NCBI GenBank assembly: GCA_964410945.1 | Contig: CAYPJE010000030.1 | Span: 1 to 38,564 of the forward strand | Origin: CAYPJE01 sp964410945 | Lineage (GTDB): Bacteria; Fidelibacterota; Marinisomatia; Marinisomatales; TCS56 | Reading direction: 5' to 3' | DNA: 38,564 nt | Shown here: positions 31,494 through 38,564 of the stretch, piece after piece | How positions within the stretch are numbered: position 1 is the first letter of the stretch | Layout: each line of letters begins with the position of its first letter | Program-made: the position numbers and the translations under genes | Notes under the pieces: generated by a model | Seen by the model: the letters and a program-made list of their open reading frames with translations, nothing else | Told to the model about the DNA's origin: nothing | Databases searched by the model: none

Positions 31494-32951
31494 ATGTTGG
31501 CAAGTATCACTAAAATACTAGATAAACAAGCAATTACAGTGATCTTATTACTTGTACTAATTGGAATATCAATAATATCGACCAGTATTTTTAAGTTTCA
31601 TTGGCTATATACAATTATTGCTTTGATGATGATTGCAGCTTTAGTATTCGGTAAAATGAGGCTTGGTATATACATTTTACTCCTTGTAATGCCAGTCGCA
31701 CCTAGTCTAGAATTAGGGGAAGTCAATGGTAGATCTCTAGGTATGACTATTGAGTATGCCCTAATAGCATTGTTTATAATTATCTGGGGTTGGGAAAAAT
31801 TAATAAGAGGGGACTATATAATTAATTTCCCTAGGGAAATTAAAATTTTAGGTGCATTTGTAGTCATAGCCAGTATTTCCCTTGTTGTTGCTAGTATGCG
31901 AATAGGTATTAATAGTATTACTACTGGGATAATTCCATATATAGGATTACTAGAACATTTTCTGTTGTTTTTAATCATAGTAAACACAAAGTTTAACCTA
32001 AAGCATTTATCAAGAGTATTAAAAGTGATCTTCATTGGTGCGTCAATTGCTATCGTAATTAATCTTGTCTTTTATTTTATAAATTTTGATAGTTCTGTAA
32101 GAATGTCATCTGCCATGAGCGTATTAGCAAGGAATGAAGGAGTTATTAACAATCCTAATAGTTATGCTTCATATGTAATGATAGTGATATTCATTGGTAT
32201 TGCATACTATGGCAAAGTTCTTTTTAAAAATCGCGTAATTATTATTGTAATGATGGTTTTAGGGTTACTTACAATTGTTTTATCTGGATCCAGGTCAGTT
32301 TTGTTGGCTGTATTTGCTAGTATAGTTGTTTTTGCCATGATGAATAGAAAAATGATGCCAATTATTATAATCACTTTTACTCTTCCACTAATCTTACTTT
32401 CTGATCGGAATTTTAACCGTATACAAAGTATTGGGGAAATTATCTTTTCAGCAGATGTCCATAGAATATTTTCACAGATTGATTATACGACTGTTGACTG
32501 GGAACAAATAAAGATTATGGGGTATGAAGGTTACGGTACTGATGTTGTATCTGGTGCATTAAGAATTGTTCATTGGATTGAAGGACTACAAATGGTCAAA
32601 AACCGCCCGATGCTTGGGTATGGTTATCATTTGAAAGATAAATTTAGTTTTTCTGCTACTTCTGAGAACTATTTCTTAGATATTTGGATAATGACTGGAA
32701 TAGGTGGTCTATTAGCTATCATAGTACTTTTTTATCTTTTTTACAAACATGCTCAACTTCTATTGCATTCTACGAATCAGATTGTTAGCAGATATGGACA
32801 ATTATTTGTAATTTACTTAGTTGCAATAATTGTGGTTTGTTTGACTGGTTCAGTATTGTTTTCATCAAAAGTTGCAACTTATTTCTGGGTACTTTCTGCT
32901 TATTTAATTGCTATGTCAAAAGATGAGAAAGATACTATTCATTCTTCATGA
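31494..32951 (+). CDS. O-antigen polymerase/ligase-family (Wzy-like) membrane protein
   Basis: A 485-residue polytopic protein with about 10-12 membrane helices. A longer TTG start at 31479 would overlap the preceding gene. The large periplasmic loop region contains NEGVINNPNSYASY and LSGSRSVLLAVF, the N-x-N-x-Y and G-S-R motifs seen in Wzy/WaaL family proteins. RPMLGYGYHLKD (residues about 375-386) resembles the NPxxGxG-type loop ahead of the last helices. Context (wzx, wzz, glycosyltransferases) favours the polymerase over the ligase. Its 3' end overlaps the next glycosyltransferase by 29 bases. Confidence 0.8.
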   Translation: MLASITKILDKQAITVILLLVLIGISIISTSIFKFHWLYTIIALMMIAALVFGKMRLGIYILLLVMPVAPSLELGEVNGRSLGMTIEYALIALFIIIWGWEKLIRGDYIINFPREIKILGAFVVIASISLVVASMRIGINSITTGIIPYIGLLEHFLLFLIIVNTKFNLKHLSRVLKVIFIGASIAIVINLVFYFINFDSSVRMSSAMSVLARNEGVINNPNSYASYVMIVIFIGIAYYGKVLFKNRVIIIVMMVLGLLTIVLSGSRSVLLAVFASIVVFAMMNRKMMPIIIITFTLPLILLSDRNFNRIQSIGEIIFSADVHRIFSQIDYTTVDWEQIKIMGYEGYGTDVVSGALRIVHWIEGLQMVKNRPMLGYGYHLKDKFSFSATSENYFLDIWIMTGIGGLLAIIVLFYLFYKHAQLLLHSTNQIVSRYGQLFVIYLVAIIVVCLTGSVLFSSKVATYFWVLSAYLIAMSKDEKDTIHSS

Positions 32952-33978
32952 AAATAATCTCAATGGGGCACCTAGGTCTCTTTTGAGTATTGCTAAGATT
33001 CTTGAGCCTAAATACAATATACAGTTTTTAGTACCTTCAAAAAAAGGTGATCTGATTTATTATTTAGAATCTAATCACTATAAATATTTTGTAATCGAAG
33101 ATATTTGTCGGCTATATAAAACTAATATTCTACGACGTTTATATATTAATCTTAAGATTACTATAAGTATTATAAGGTTACTTAAGCAGGAGAAAATAAA
33201 TATAATTCATTTAAATACCTCAGCCACAAGGTTTGGATTATTAGCGGGGATGATTACACGAACTCAAGTTATCTGGTTCATTAGGGAATACTACAATAGT
33301 TATTTGATTCAAATGTTTCATACTTTCCTTGCCAGACTTGGAGCAAAAAGAATTATTGCCAATTCCCATTTTACAAGATATAAACTTGGGATACCCAAGG
33401 CTAGAGTGATTCATAATTCAGTTAGATTGCCTGATAGTAGTATTGATAAATCAAATAATGCAAATAGTATATTATTTATTGGACGAGTAAGTCAGGAAAA
33501 AGGATTTGATGATTTATTAAACGCAATGAGTAAAATTGCTTGTCAAGATATCTACCTGGATGCGATTGGTTATTGTTCTAATCTTCAGTATTATGTTGAT
33601 AAAATAAATATGTTTGGGCTAGAAAATCAGGTTGAAATTCATGGATTTGTAAATGATGTGAGGAGCTACATCAGACAAGCAAAAGTTGTCGTGTTACCCT
33701 CTAAAAGGGAGAGCTTTGGGCGTGTGCTCCTTGAAGCATTTGCTCAGAAGAAACCAGTAATTGCTACTAATATTGGCGGTGTCCCAGAAATTGTGGATGA
33801 ATCGTGTGGTATATTGATTGAACCGGGCGATATCGATAAATTGACAGAAGCAATCTTATTGATATATAATGATGCAAATAAAGGATTTGAATTGGGAAAA
33901 AATGGATTCATTAAACTAAGTAGGAAATTCAATTGGGAAAAGTACAAGAAACAAATCTTGGAAGCTCACAAACTATAA
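32923..33978 (+). CDS. Glycosyltransferase family 4 (second)
   Basis: A 351-residue GT-B enzyme. ATG 32923 gives MRKILFILHENNLNGAPRSL, where NGAPRSL replaces the GGxE-type acceptor loop; TTG 32908 would add five residues without a better ribosome site. The donor half has ILFIGRVSQEKGFDDLL, the loop VEIHGFVNDV, and VLPSKRESFGRVLLEAFAQ with EX7E at ESFGRVLLE. NIGGVPEIVDE follows. Donor unknown. It overlaps the wzy-like gene by 29 bases, so translation is coupled. Confidence 0.9.
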   Translation: MRKILFILHENNLNGAPRSLLSIAKILEPKYNIQFLVPSKKGDLIYYLESNHYKYFVIEDICRLYKTNILRRLYINLKITISIIRLLKQEKINIIHLNTSATRFGLLAGMITRTQVIWFIREYYNSYLIQMFHTFLARLGAKRIIANSHFTRYKLGIPKARVIHNSVRLPDSSIDKSNNANSILFIGRVSQEKGFDDLLNAMSKIACQDIYLDAIGYCSNLQYYVDKINMFGLENQVEIHGFVNDVRSYIRQAKVVVLPSKRESFGRVLLEAFAQKKPVIATNIGGVPEIVDESCGILIEPGDIDKLTEAILLIYNDANKGFELGKNGFIKLSRKFNWEKYKKQILEAHKL

Positions 33979-34059
33979 TGTGCAATGTATTCATTAGTCA
34001 TAATATGTTACCAGTAGCCATATATTACTTTTGATAACATAATTAAAACGAGAGTCCAG

Positions 34060-34977
34060 GTGAGTAGTACATTAGAGCTGTCAATTATTATCGTAAGTTT
34101 CAATAATGCTGATGCAATATTGAAATGTATTGACACAATATACGAGTATACTAAAGGTGTTTCCTTTGAAATTATAATGGTGGATAATAATTCATCCGAA
34201 CGAAATATTGAATTAGTTTCAAAAACATTTCCAAATGTGATTATAATATCTAACAAATATAATGTTGGATACGGCAAGGCTAATAACCAAGGTGTAAAAA
34301 TAGCAAAAGGATATTATATAGCGATAGTTAATCCTGATATATTATTAGTGTCAAACATATTTAATAAATTAATAGATCAGCACAGATATACATTGGAGGA
34401 TTCTGTAGTTGGTGTAGGCTATAATAGAATCGATGGTGGATCTATCAGATCATTTTTTAAATTCCCATCACTCATACAAAGATTTCTTATACTGTCCGGT
34501 ATTAAGAAATTTATTATTAATCGCGGGATGAAAATGGAAAGAGAATCTAATGCATTGATACTATCTGTAGATTATATTGGCGGTGCATTCATGTTAATGA
34601 AAAGAGAAATTTTTAATTTGATTGATGGTTTCGATGAAAACTTCTTTATGTATCATGAGGAAATGGATCTTTGTTATCGGCTGCGCAGAACCGGTTTTGA
34701 AATAATTTCTGACAGGGGAAATCGAATAATTAAAAATGATAATAATTTTGAGGTGCCTGACAATAAATTTGCTTTTATTGAGCGGAATAGAAGTATATTA
34801 TATTTTTATAAAAAGCATTTCTCAAAAATGAGATTAATTATGCTTATAATGTTAAACATAATTGCATACAATATTCGTATTCAACTATCATTGAAACGAC
34901 AACATAATATGTTATACAAGGAAGTTGTAACAATGAATTGGGCTGAACTGAATATTGTGAGGGATATCAGATGTTGA
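34060..34977 (+). CDS. Glycosyltransferase family 2, rhamnosyltransferase-like
   Basis: A 305-residue GT-A enzyme with a GTG start after ACGAGAG. The N-terminus LSIIIVSFNNADAILKCI with MVDNNSSE binds the nucleotide. The metal-site equivalent is VNPDILL. FMYHEEMDLCYRLRRTGFE is a hallmark of the WbbL-type rhamnosyltransferase subgroup, where the E-E-D-C string binds near the acceptor. A hydrophobic segment near residue 265-280 suggests membrane association. If rhamnose is the donor, it would fit rfbB upstream, but the dTDP-rhamnose pathway is incomplete here. 81 bases separate it from the preceding gene. Confidence 0.85.
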   Translation: MSSTLELSIIIVSFNNADAILKCIDTIYEYTKGVSFEIIMVDNNSSERNIELVSKTFPNVIIISNKYNVGYGKANNQGVKIAKGYYIAIVNPDILLVSNIFNKLIDQHRYTLEDSVVGVGYNRIDGGSIRSFFKFPSLIQRFLILSGIKKFIINRGMKMERESNALILSVDYIGGAFMLMKREIFNLIDGFDENFFMYHEEMDLCYRLRRTGFEIISDRGNRIIKNDNNFEVPDNKFAFIERNRSILYFYKKHFSKMRLIMLIMLNIIAYNIRIQLSLKRQHNMLYKEVVTMNWAELNIVRDIRC

Positions 34978-35193
34978 ACCCCATTCATTGTATATTAATT
35001 TCTTGTGGAAATACTATTTAATGACTTATATCTTAAATCGATTTAATGTTAATTGTAAGAATAAATTTCTGACATATATTATTACGCGATTAATAACTAA
35101 TATTAAATAGGGGTGCTGCTGTAAGGGTCCTAGAATGCTGTTAAGGAAAGAGAAACAACTATCAACAAGATAATAAAGCGAGTCATATATTAG
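34978..35193. other. AT-rich non-coding interval within the cassette
   Basis: 216 bases with no gene I can support. A 29-codon frame (35021-35110) lacks a ribosome site and resembles nothing. No ops/JUMPstart-type element was found. It may hold a promoter for the last two genes. Confidence 0.5.
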
Positions 35194-36270
35194 ATGTTAT
35201 TTATGGTTATGGAAATATTATTCTGGTTCTCCATTTTTGCGATACTCTATTCAGTGGTAATATACCCAATACTTTTAAGTTTGAGAAATGGGTTATTATA
35301 TACTAAAGACGTGAACTATGAACCAATGGTGTCCTTTATTATTTCAGCCTATAATGAAGAAGATATTATTGAAAAAAAATTAAATAACACACTGGCATTA
35401 AAATATCCAAAGCACAAATTGCAGATCATCGTGGCAAATGACGGTTCATGTGATCGCACCAGTGAGATAGTATCCGAATACGGTCAATCTGTTGTACTCC
35501 TGAATATGGACCACAACGGGAAAACAGTTGCTCAAAATGAAAGTATAAAATATTCTTCAGGAGATATATTAATTTTTAGTGATGCAAACTCCATGTATAA
35601 AGAGAATGCATTGAAAATGCTTGTTAGTAATTTATCGGACGATAGAATAGGGTGTGTTTGTGGTGAATTAATCTATAATAATAATAAAACCGTTGAAGGA
35701 TCATATTGGTCGCTGGAGAAATTGATTAAACGTCTTGAAGGTAAATCTGGCAGGTTGTTAGGCGTTAATGGAAGTATATACGCCATAAAAAAGGAGCTAT
35801 ATCAAAGACTCGAGAGTGATGCAATAAGCGATTTCATTGAACCTATTTTGATTTATTCAAAAGGTTATTATATAGTTTATGAAGATGGTGCAGTAGCGTT
35901 TGAAGATGAACCTAAGGATGTATTAAATAGAAAAACCCGAATTATTTTAAGAAGCCTTGGAAGTTTGAAATACATCATTCATTTATTAAATCCATTCCAC
36001 CAAAATAATGTTGCGCTCACACTAGTATCCCATAAACTTATACGCTGGGTTTATCCCATTTTTTTTATTATTATATTTATTGCGAGCCTTATTTTATTCA
36101 ACACAGGTGGAATATATAGAGGTGCTGCCATTGCTCAGTTAATTTTTTATTTCCTCAGTTTGTTTTTTAAACCAATACAATATTTTATCTTAGTAAACTT
36201 CGCGACACTTAAAGCAATTGTTTATTGGATAATTGGGAAAAAATTTAATACTTGGAAGGTTGTACGATAG
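35194..36270 (+). CDS. Glycosyltransferase family 2, membrane-bound processive-type
   Basis: A 358-residue protein of the IcaA/cellulose-synthase-like type. One helix leads (about 5-26), then the GT-A core: MVSFIISAYNEEDII, IVANDGSCDRTSEI and the metal motif FSDANSMY. A loop with RKTRIILRSL stands where the QxxRW-type acceptor motif is found in relatives. Three C-terminal helices follow (about 285-345). It could add a single sugar or polymerise; the lack of an exact QxxRW argues for single addition. The start is uncertain: ATG at 35194, 35203 or 35209, none with a strong ribosome site. Confidence 0.82.
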   Translation: MLFMVMEILFWFSIFAILYSVVIYPILLSLRNGLLYTKDVNYEPMVSFIISAYNEEDIIEKKLNNTLALKYPKHKLQIIVANDGSCDRTSEIVSEYGQSVVLLNMDHNGKTVAQNESIKYSSGDILIFSDANSMYKENALKMLVSNLSDDRIGCVCGELIYNNNKTVEGSYWSLEKLIKRLEGKSGRLLGVNGSIYAIKKELYQRLESDAISDFIEPILIYSKGYYIVYEDGAVAFEDEPKDVLNRKTRIILRSLGSLKYIIHLLNPFHQNNVALTLVSHKLIRWVYPIFFIIIFIASLILFNTGGIYRGAAIAQLIFYFLSLFFKPIQYFILVNFATLKAIVYWIIGKKFNTWKVVR

Positions 36271-36535
36271 ATAAATATTATTTCCTATGTCTTTTTTGTT
36301 AATTAGGAGATTTAAAATATACAGTTGGATGTCTCGCTATTTTGTGCCTTGCAACAAGATAGTAATCATTATAAATTGCTGCAGCAAATCGGAGAGTAAT
36401 GTAAGAAAAAGCGCTACTAGTTAATCGTAATCAATAAAGAGGGACAGTATGACGATTCTAGTAGGTAATTTGGTCTGTAATCCGCCTTGTGACCTGAGAC
36501 AATCCAAGTAACTTGTATACTGCTTAGAATACCCC
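36271..36535. other. Non-coding interval at the right end of the cassette
   Basis: 265 bases without a credible gene. A 19-codon frame beginning at about 36450 follows an AGAGGGACAG ribosome-like site (MTILVGNLVCNPPC) but ends quickly; it may be a gene remnant. A TATACT hexamer (about 36519-36524) may be a -10 box without a good -35. Confidence 0.45.
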
Positions 36536-37951
36536 ATGGCTAATAAAGCAATCCATGCAATACGTACCAAATTAATACTTTGGCTGGCGGCCTGGTGTAT
36601 CTTATTTCTGGATACTGTTGCCAGTTTTATTGCTTTCAGAATTGCCCTGCAACCTGAATTTGCCGGATGCGCTCTTCTTTTTGATAACCAGATTTTATGT
36701 TTTTTTCTATTACAGTTATTTTTATGCTTAATATTTTTTCTAAGTGATCTATATAATGGAGAACCAACGACTTCCAGGGTAATTGAATCCCAGAATTTGT
36801 TTAAGATAAGTTTTTCTATTGTGGTATTAGTGGTGTTTTTCAGTGCACTGACCGGATCAACTGTCTCGGTAAGAGCCGGTGCATTGTTTAAGTACTGGTT
36901 GTTATTCATCAGTTTAAGTGTTCCATTCCGTTTGTGTTTTAGAACACTGCAAAAATATATGTTGAGAAAAGGCATTGGTCGTCGCCGAACCGTGATCCTG
37001 GGTGCTAACCAGCGCGGTATCCGGGCCGAGCAGGAAATAATCAATCATGATCAGCAGGGCTTTAATGTAATAGGTTTTGTACAGGGTGCAGATGATCCGG
37101 ATATTCAACCACCGGAAGGTATGCGATTGTTGGGAACCGAACGCGAAATCAATGGTCTGATCATGGAACACCAGGTTTCTGATGTTGTCCTGGCACTGGA
37201 AAAACCCGAACATTCCCGGGTAATGCAGGCCATCGACCAGATCAACGGTTCACCGGTGGCGATTAAAATCGTTCCGGATATGTATGAAGTTATCAGCGGT
37301 CTGGCCCGGACCCAGCAGATTTATGGCTTGCCGTTAATTGATATCAATCCCAATCTGCAAACCTTCTATTACCGTATTTTCAAACGGGTAGTCGATCTGG
37401 TAATTGCCCTGGCCGGCATTATTGTCATATCACCGCTCATGGCGATTGCGGGATTGGCAATCAAGTTGGATACTTCGGGACCCGTATTATACAAACAGAC
37501 CCGGGTGGGCCAGAACAACAAGCATTTCCAAATCTATAAATTCCGTTCGATGGTGAATGACGCTGAACAATCTACCGGGCCGGTCTGGGCCAGAGAAGAG
37601 GACACACGGATTACCAGGGTCGGTAAAGTACTTCGACGATTCAGGTTGGATGAGATTCCACAGCTGATCAATATAATCAAAGGTGAAATGAGCTTGATCG
37701 GCCCTCGTCCCGAGCGGCCGTTTTTCGTGGACCAGCTGATGCAGCAATTTCCGTTTTATCATCGTCGTCATAAAGTCAAACCGGGAATCTCAGGCTGGTC
37801 CCAGATCAAACATCCTTACGATCAGGATATTGAAGATGTACGACAGAAATTGAAATATGATTTCTATTATATCGAAAACCTGAATTTCTCCCTCGATTTT
37901 CTTATCATGGTCAGCACGGTATTTGTTGTGTTTTCAGGCGAAGGCCGGTAG
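36536..37951 (+). CDS. Polyprenyl-phosphate sugar-1-phosphate transferase (initiating enzyme, WbaP/ExoY-type)
   Basis: A 471-residue initiating enzyme that puts the first sugar phosphate on undecaprenyl phosphate. Four membrane helices lie within residues 12-135. A Rossmann-like CoA-binding domain follows (RRTVILGANQRGIRAEQEI, 150-168), then the hairpin membrane helix (RVVDLVIALAGIIVISPLM, 284-302). The bacterial sugar transferase domain has YKFRSMVNDAE, LRRFRLDEIPQL with the catalytic Asp-Glu, SLIGPRPERP and VKPGISGWSQI. No good ribosome site stands before ATG 36536. Base composition rises after residue about 145: the membrane half is AT-rich, the catalytic half host-like, which puts the right edge of the cassette within or just before this gene. 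Confidence 0.93.
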   Translation: MANKAIHAIRTKLILWLAAWCILFLDTVASFIAFRIALQPEFAGCALLFDNQILCFFLLQLFLCLIFFLSDLYNGEPTTSRVIESQNLFKISFSIVVLVVFFSALTGSTVSVRAGALFKYWLLFISLSVPFRLCFRTLQKYMLRKGIGRRRTVILGANQRGIRAEQEIINHDQQGFNVIGFVQGADDPDIQPPEGMRLLGTEREINGLIMEHQVSDVVLALEKPEHSRVMQAIDQINGSPVAIKIVPDMYEVISGLARTQQIYGLPLIDINPNLQTFYYRIFKRVVDLVIALAGIIVISPLMAIAGLAIKLDTSGPVLYKQTRVGQNNKHFQIYKFRSMVNDAEQSTGPVWAREEDTRITRVGKVLRRFRLDEIPQLINIIKGEMSLIGPRPERPFFVDQLMQQFPFYHRRHKVKPGISGWSQIKHPYDQDIEDVRQKLKYDFYYIENLNFSLDFLIMVSTVFVVFSGEGR

Positions 37952-38041
37952 ACTCGGCAGTTACTGAAATTCATCCTTTCATTCATTGTAATTATTTTCT
38001 TTAAAACCTACTTTCACTGATAAAAATTTGAGGAAAATTCT

Positions 38042-38564
38042 GTGTTACCGATTTCATTTTTCAGAGATAATCCCGACCTTGTAAGAACAGGCCTGGCAGC
38101 CAAGGGTGAGGTGGCCGATATCGATCATATCATTGATCAAGATAACCGTTACCGTAATACTCTGACTGAATTAAATGGTCTGCGGGCCGAGCGCAATTCA
38201 GCATCAGAAAATATCGCCAAGGCTAAAAGGTCCGGGGAAGATGCCGGCCCGGCAATAGCTGCCATGCGGAAGCTGGGTGAGACGATCAAAGCCTTGGAAG
38301 CAGAATCCAATGGTTTGCTGGAATCAATTACCCGTGCCCTGGAATATTTTCCAAATCTACCGCATACCAGTGTTCCAGCGGGAAAATCTGAGGAAGATAA
38401 TGTTATTATTCGTCATTGGGGCACACCGCGTGAATTTGATTTTAAACCGGTTGATCATCTGGCAATAGGTGATAATCTGAAGTTGTTTGACTTCAATCGG
38501 GGCAGCAAGATTTCCGGCAGTGGATTTCCCCTATATACCGGTATCGGTGCCAAGCTGGAACGTG
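38042..38564 (+). CDS. serS: Seryl-tRNA synthetase, N-terminal part (3' truncated by window edge)
   Basis: The first 174 residues of a class IIa synthetase. The GTG start at 38042 follows GAGGAAAA at 7 bases. ISFFRDNPDLVRTGLAAKG is the SerRS N-terminus. A two-helix coiled-coil tRNA-binding arm follows, through about residue 100 (NGLRAERNSASENIAK, LGETIKALEAESNGLL). Then IPHTSVP-type PNLPHTSVP and HWGTPREFDF lead into the catalytic core. Motifs 1-3 lie beyond the window. Composition is that of the host, so this gene marks the conserved flank of the polysaccharide locus. Confidence 0.95.
   Translation, partial: MLPISFFRDNPDLVRTGLAAKGEVADIDHIIDQDNRYRNTLTELNGLRAERNSASENIAKAKRSGEDAGPAIAAMRKLGETIKALEAESNGLLESITRALEYFPNLPHTSVPAGKSEEDNVIIRHWGTPREFDFKPVDHLAIGDNLKLFDFNRGSKISGSGFPLYTGIGAKLER

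Larger units (their letters stand above)
26440..36960. other. AT-rich polysaccharide specificity cassette
   Basis: Between these approximate points the sequence is clearly poorer in G+C and richer in ATA, TTA and AAT codons than both sides. Hand counts on single 60-base rows: 34/60 G+C at 26281-26340, 15/60 at 26521-26580, 19/60 at 36721-36780, 34/60 at 36961-37020. It holds the wzz body, wecB, wzx, wzy and four glycosyltransferases. The left edge is sharp; the right edge is less so, because the membrane-rich N-terminus of the sugar transferase is naturally AT-rich. Transfer as a block is an inference. No insertion sequence, integrase or flanking repeat is visible. Confidence 0.75.

Noticed and set aside
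34005..34040. Inverted ATGTTA ... TAACAT
   Set aside because: Six-base arms 24 bases apart in AT-rich DNA are expected by chance.
35021..35110. A 29-codon frame in the cassette gap
   Set aside because: No ribosome site, no similarity to anything known and AT-rich random-looking composition.
36421..37044. A 207-codon open frame on the minus strand
   Set aside because: It lies opposite the sugar-transferase gene, has no recognisable domain and no start context; the plus-strand gene has clear motifs.
1..38564. CRISPR arrays, insertion sequences, prophage or toxin-antitoxin genes
   Set aside because: No regular direct repeats, transposase, integrase or phage genes were seen on either strand.

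Overview
The window looks like a chromosomal fragment from a Gram-negative bacterium, probably an uncultured lineage of the FCB/Marinimicrobia-Calditrichota type. That placement is tentative. It rests on outer-membrane barrel proteins with N-terminal signal peptides, a lipoprotein with a clean lipobox, a Wza-like export protein, frequent TTG/GTG starts with 4-base stop/start overlaps, and a cytidylate kinase fused to ribosomal protein S1. There is no rRNA, tRNA, insertion sequence or CRISPR array. Coding density is high; no gene-free stretch exceeds 300 bases.

Left part (1-10.3 kb): the 3' end of a PcrA/UvrD helicase; a Fur regulator overlapping a 57-residue FeoB-associated-type Cys-rich membrane protein; a convergent GNAT acetyltransferase. 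Then come an OB-HD (YhaM-like) nuclease, an ECF-type S component and a signal-peptide-bearing barrel protein, all overlapping. Next is a 978-residue lipoprotein built from about five 135-residue repeats, with an outer-membrane protein immediately after it, closed by a strong rho-independent terminator at 10314-10344.

Middle (10.5-22.6 kb): housekeeping operons. HNH nuclease, trpS, scpA, scpB, rluB and a 565-residue Rossmann protein form one run. A cmk-rpsA fusion, a YbbR-domain protein, tsaD and a von Willebrand A membrane protein form the next. The fusion gene carries an internal Shine-Dalgarno and ATG-ATG exactly at the Cmk/S1 junction, so free S1 may also be made.

Right part (22.7-38 kb): a Wzx/Wzy-type surface polysaccharide locus. 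It holds ugd, rfbB, a Wza-like SLBB export protein, a Wzz-like protein with an unusual N-terminal helix-turn-helix-like domain, wecB, a Wzx flippase, two GT4 and two GT2 glycosyltransferases, a Wzy/ligase-type protein and the initiating polyprenyl-phosphate sugar transferase. Base composition falls sharply inside the wzz-like gene (about 26.44 kb) and rises again inside the sugar-transferase gene (about 36.96 kb). The specificity genes therefore sit in an AT-rich cassette of roughly 10.5 kb whose edges lie within two retained genes. The window ends in the 5' part of serS.

The strongest candidates for something new are the HTH-Wzz fusion sitting at the cassette edge, the Cmk-S1 fusion with its internal start, the S component/barrel overlap pair, and the repeat lipoprotein with its barrel partner. 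All functional statements are from reading the sequence; no database search was run.
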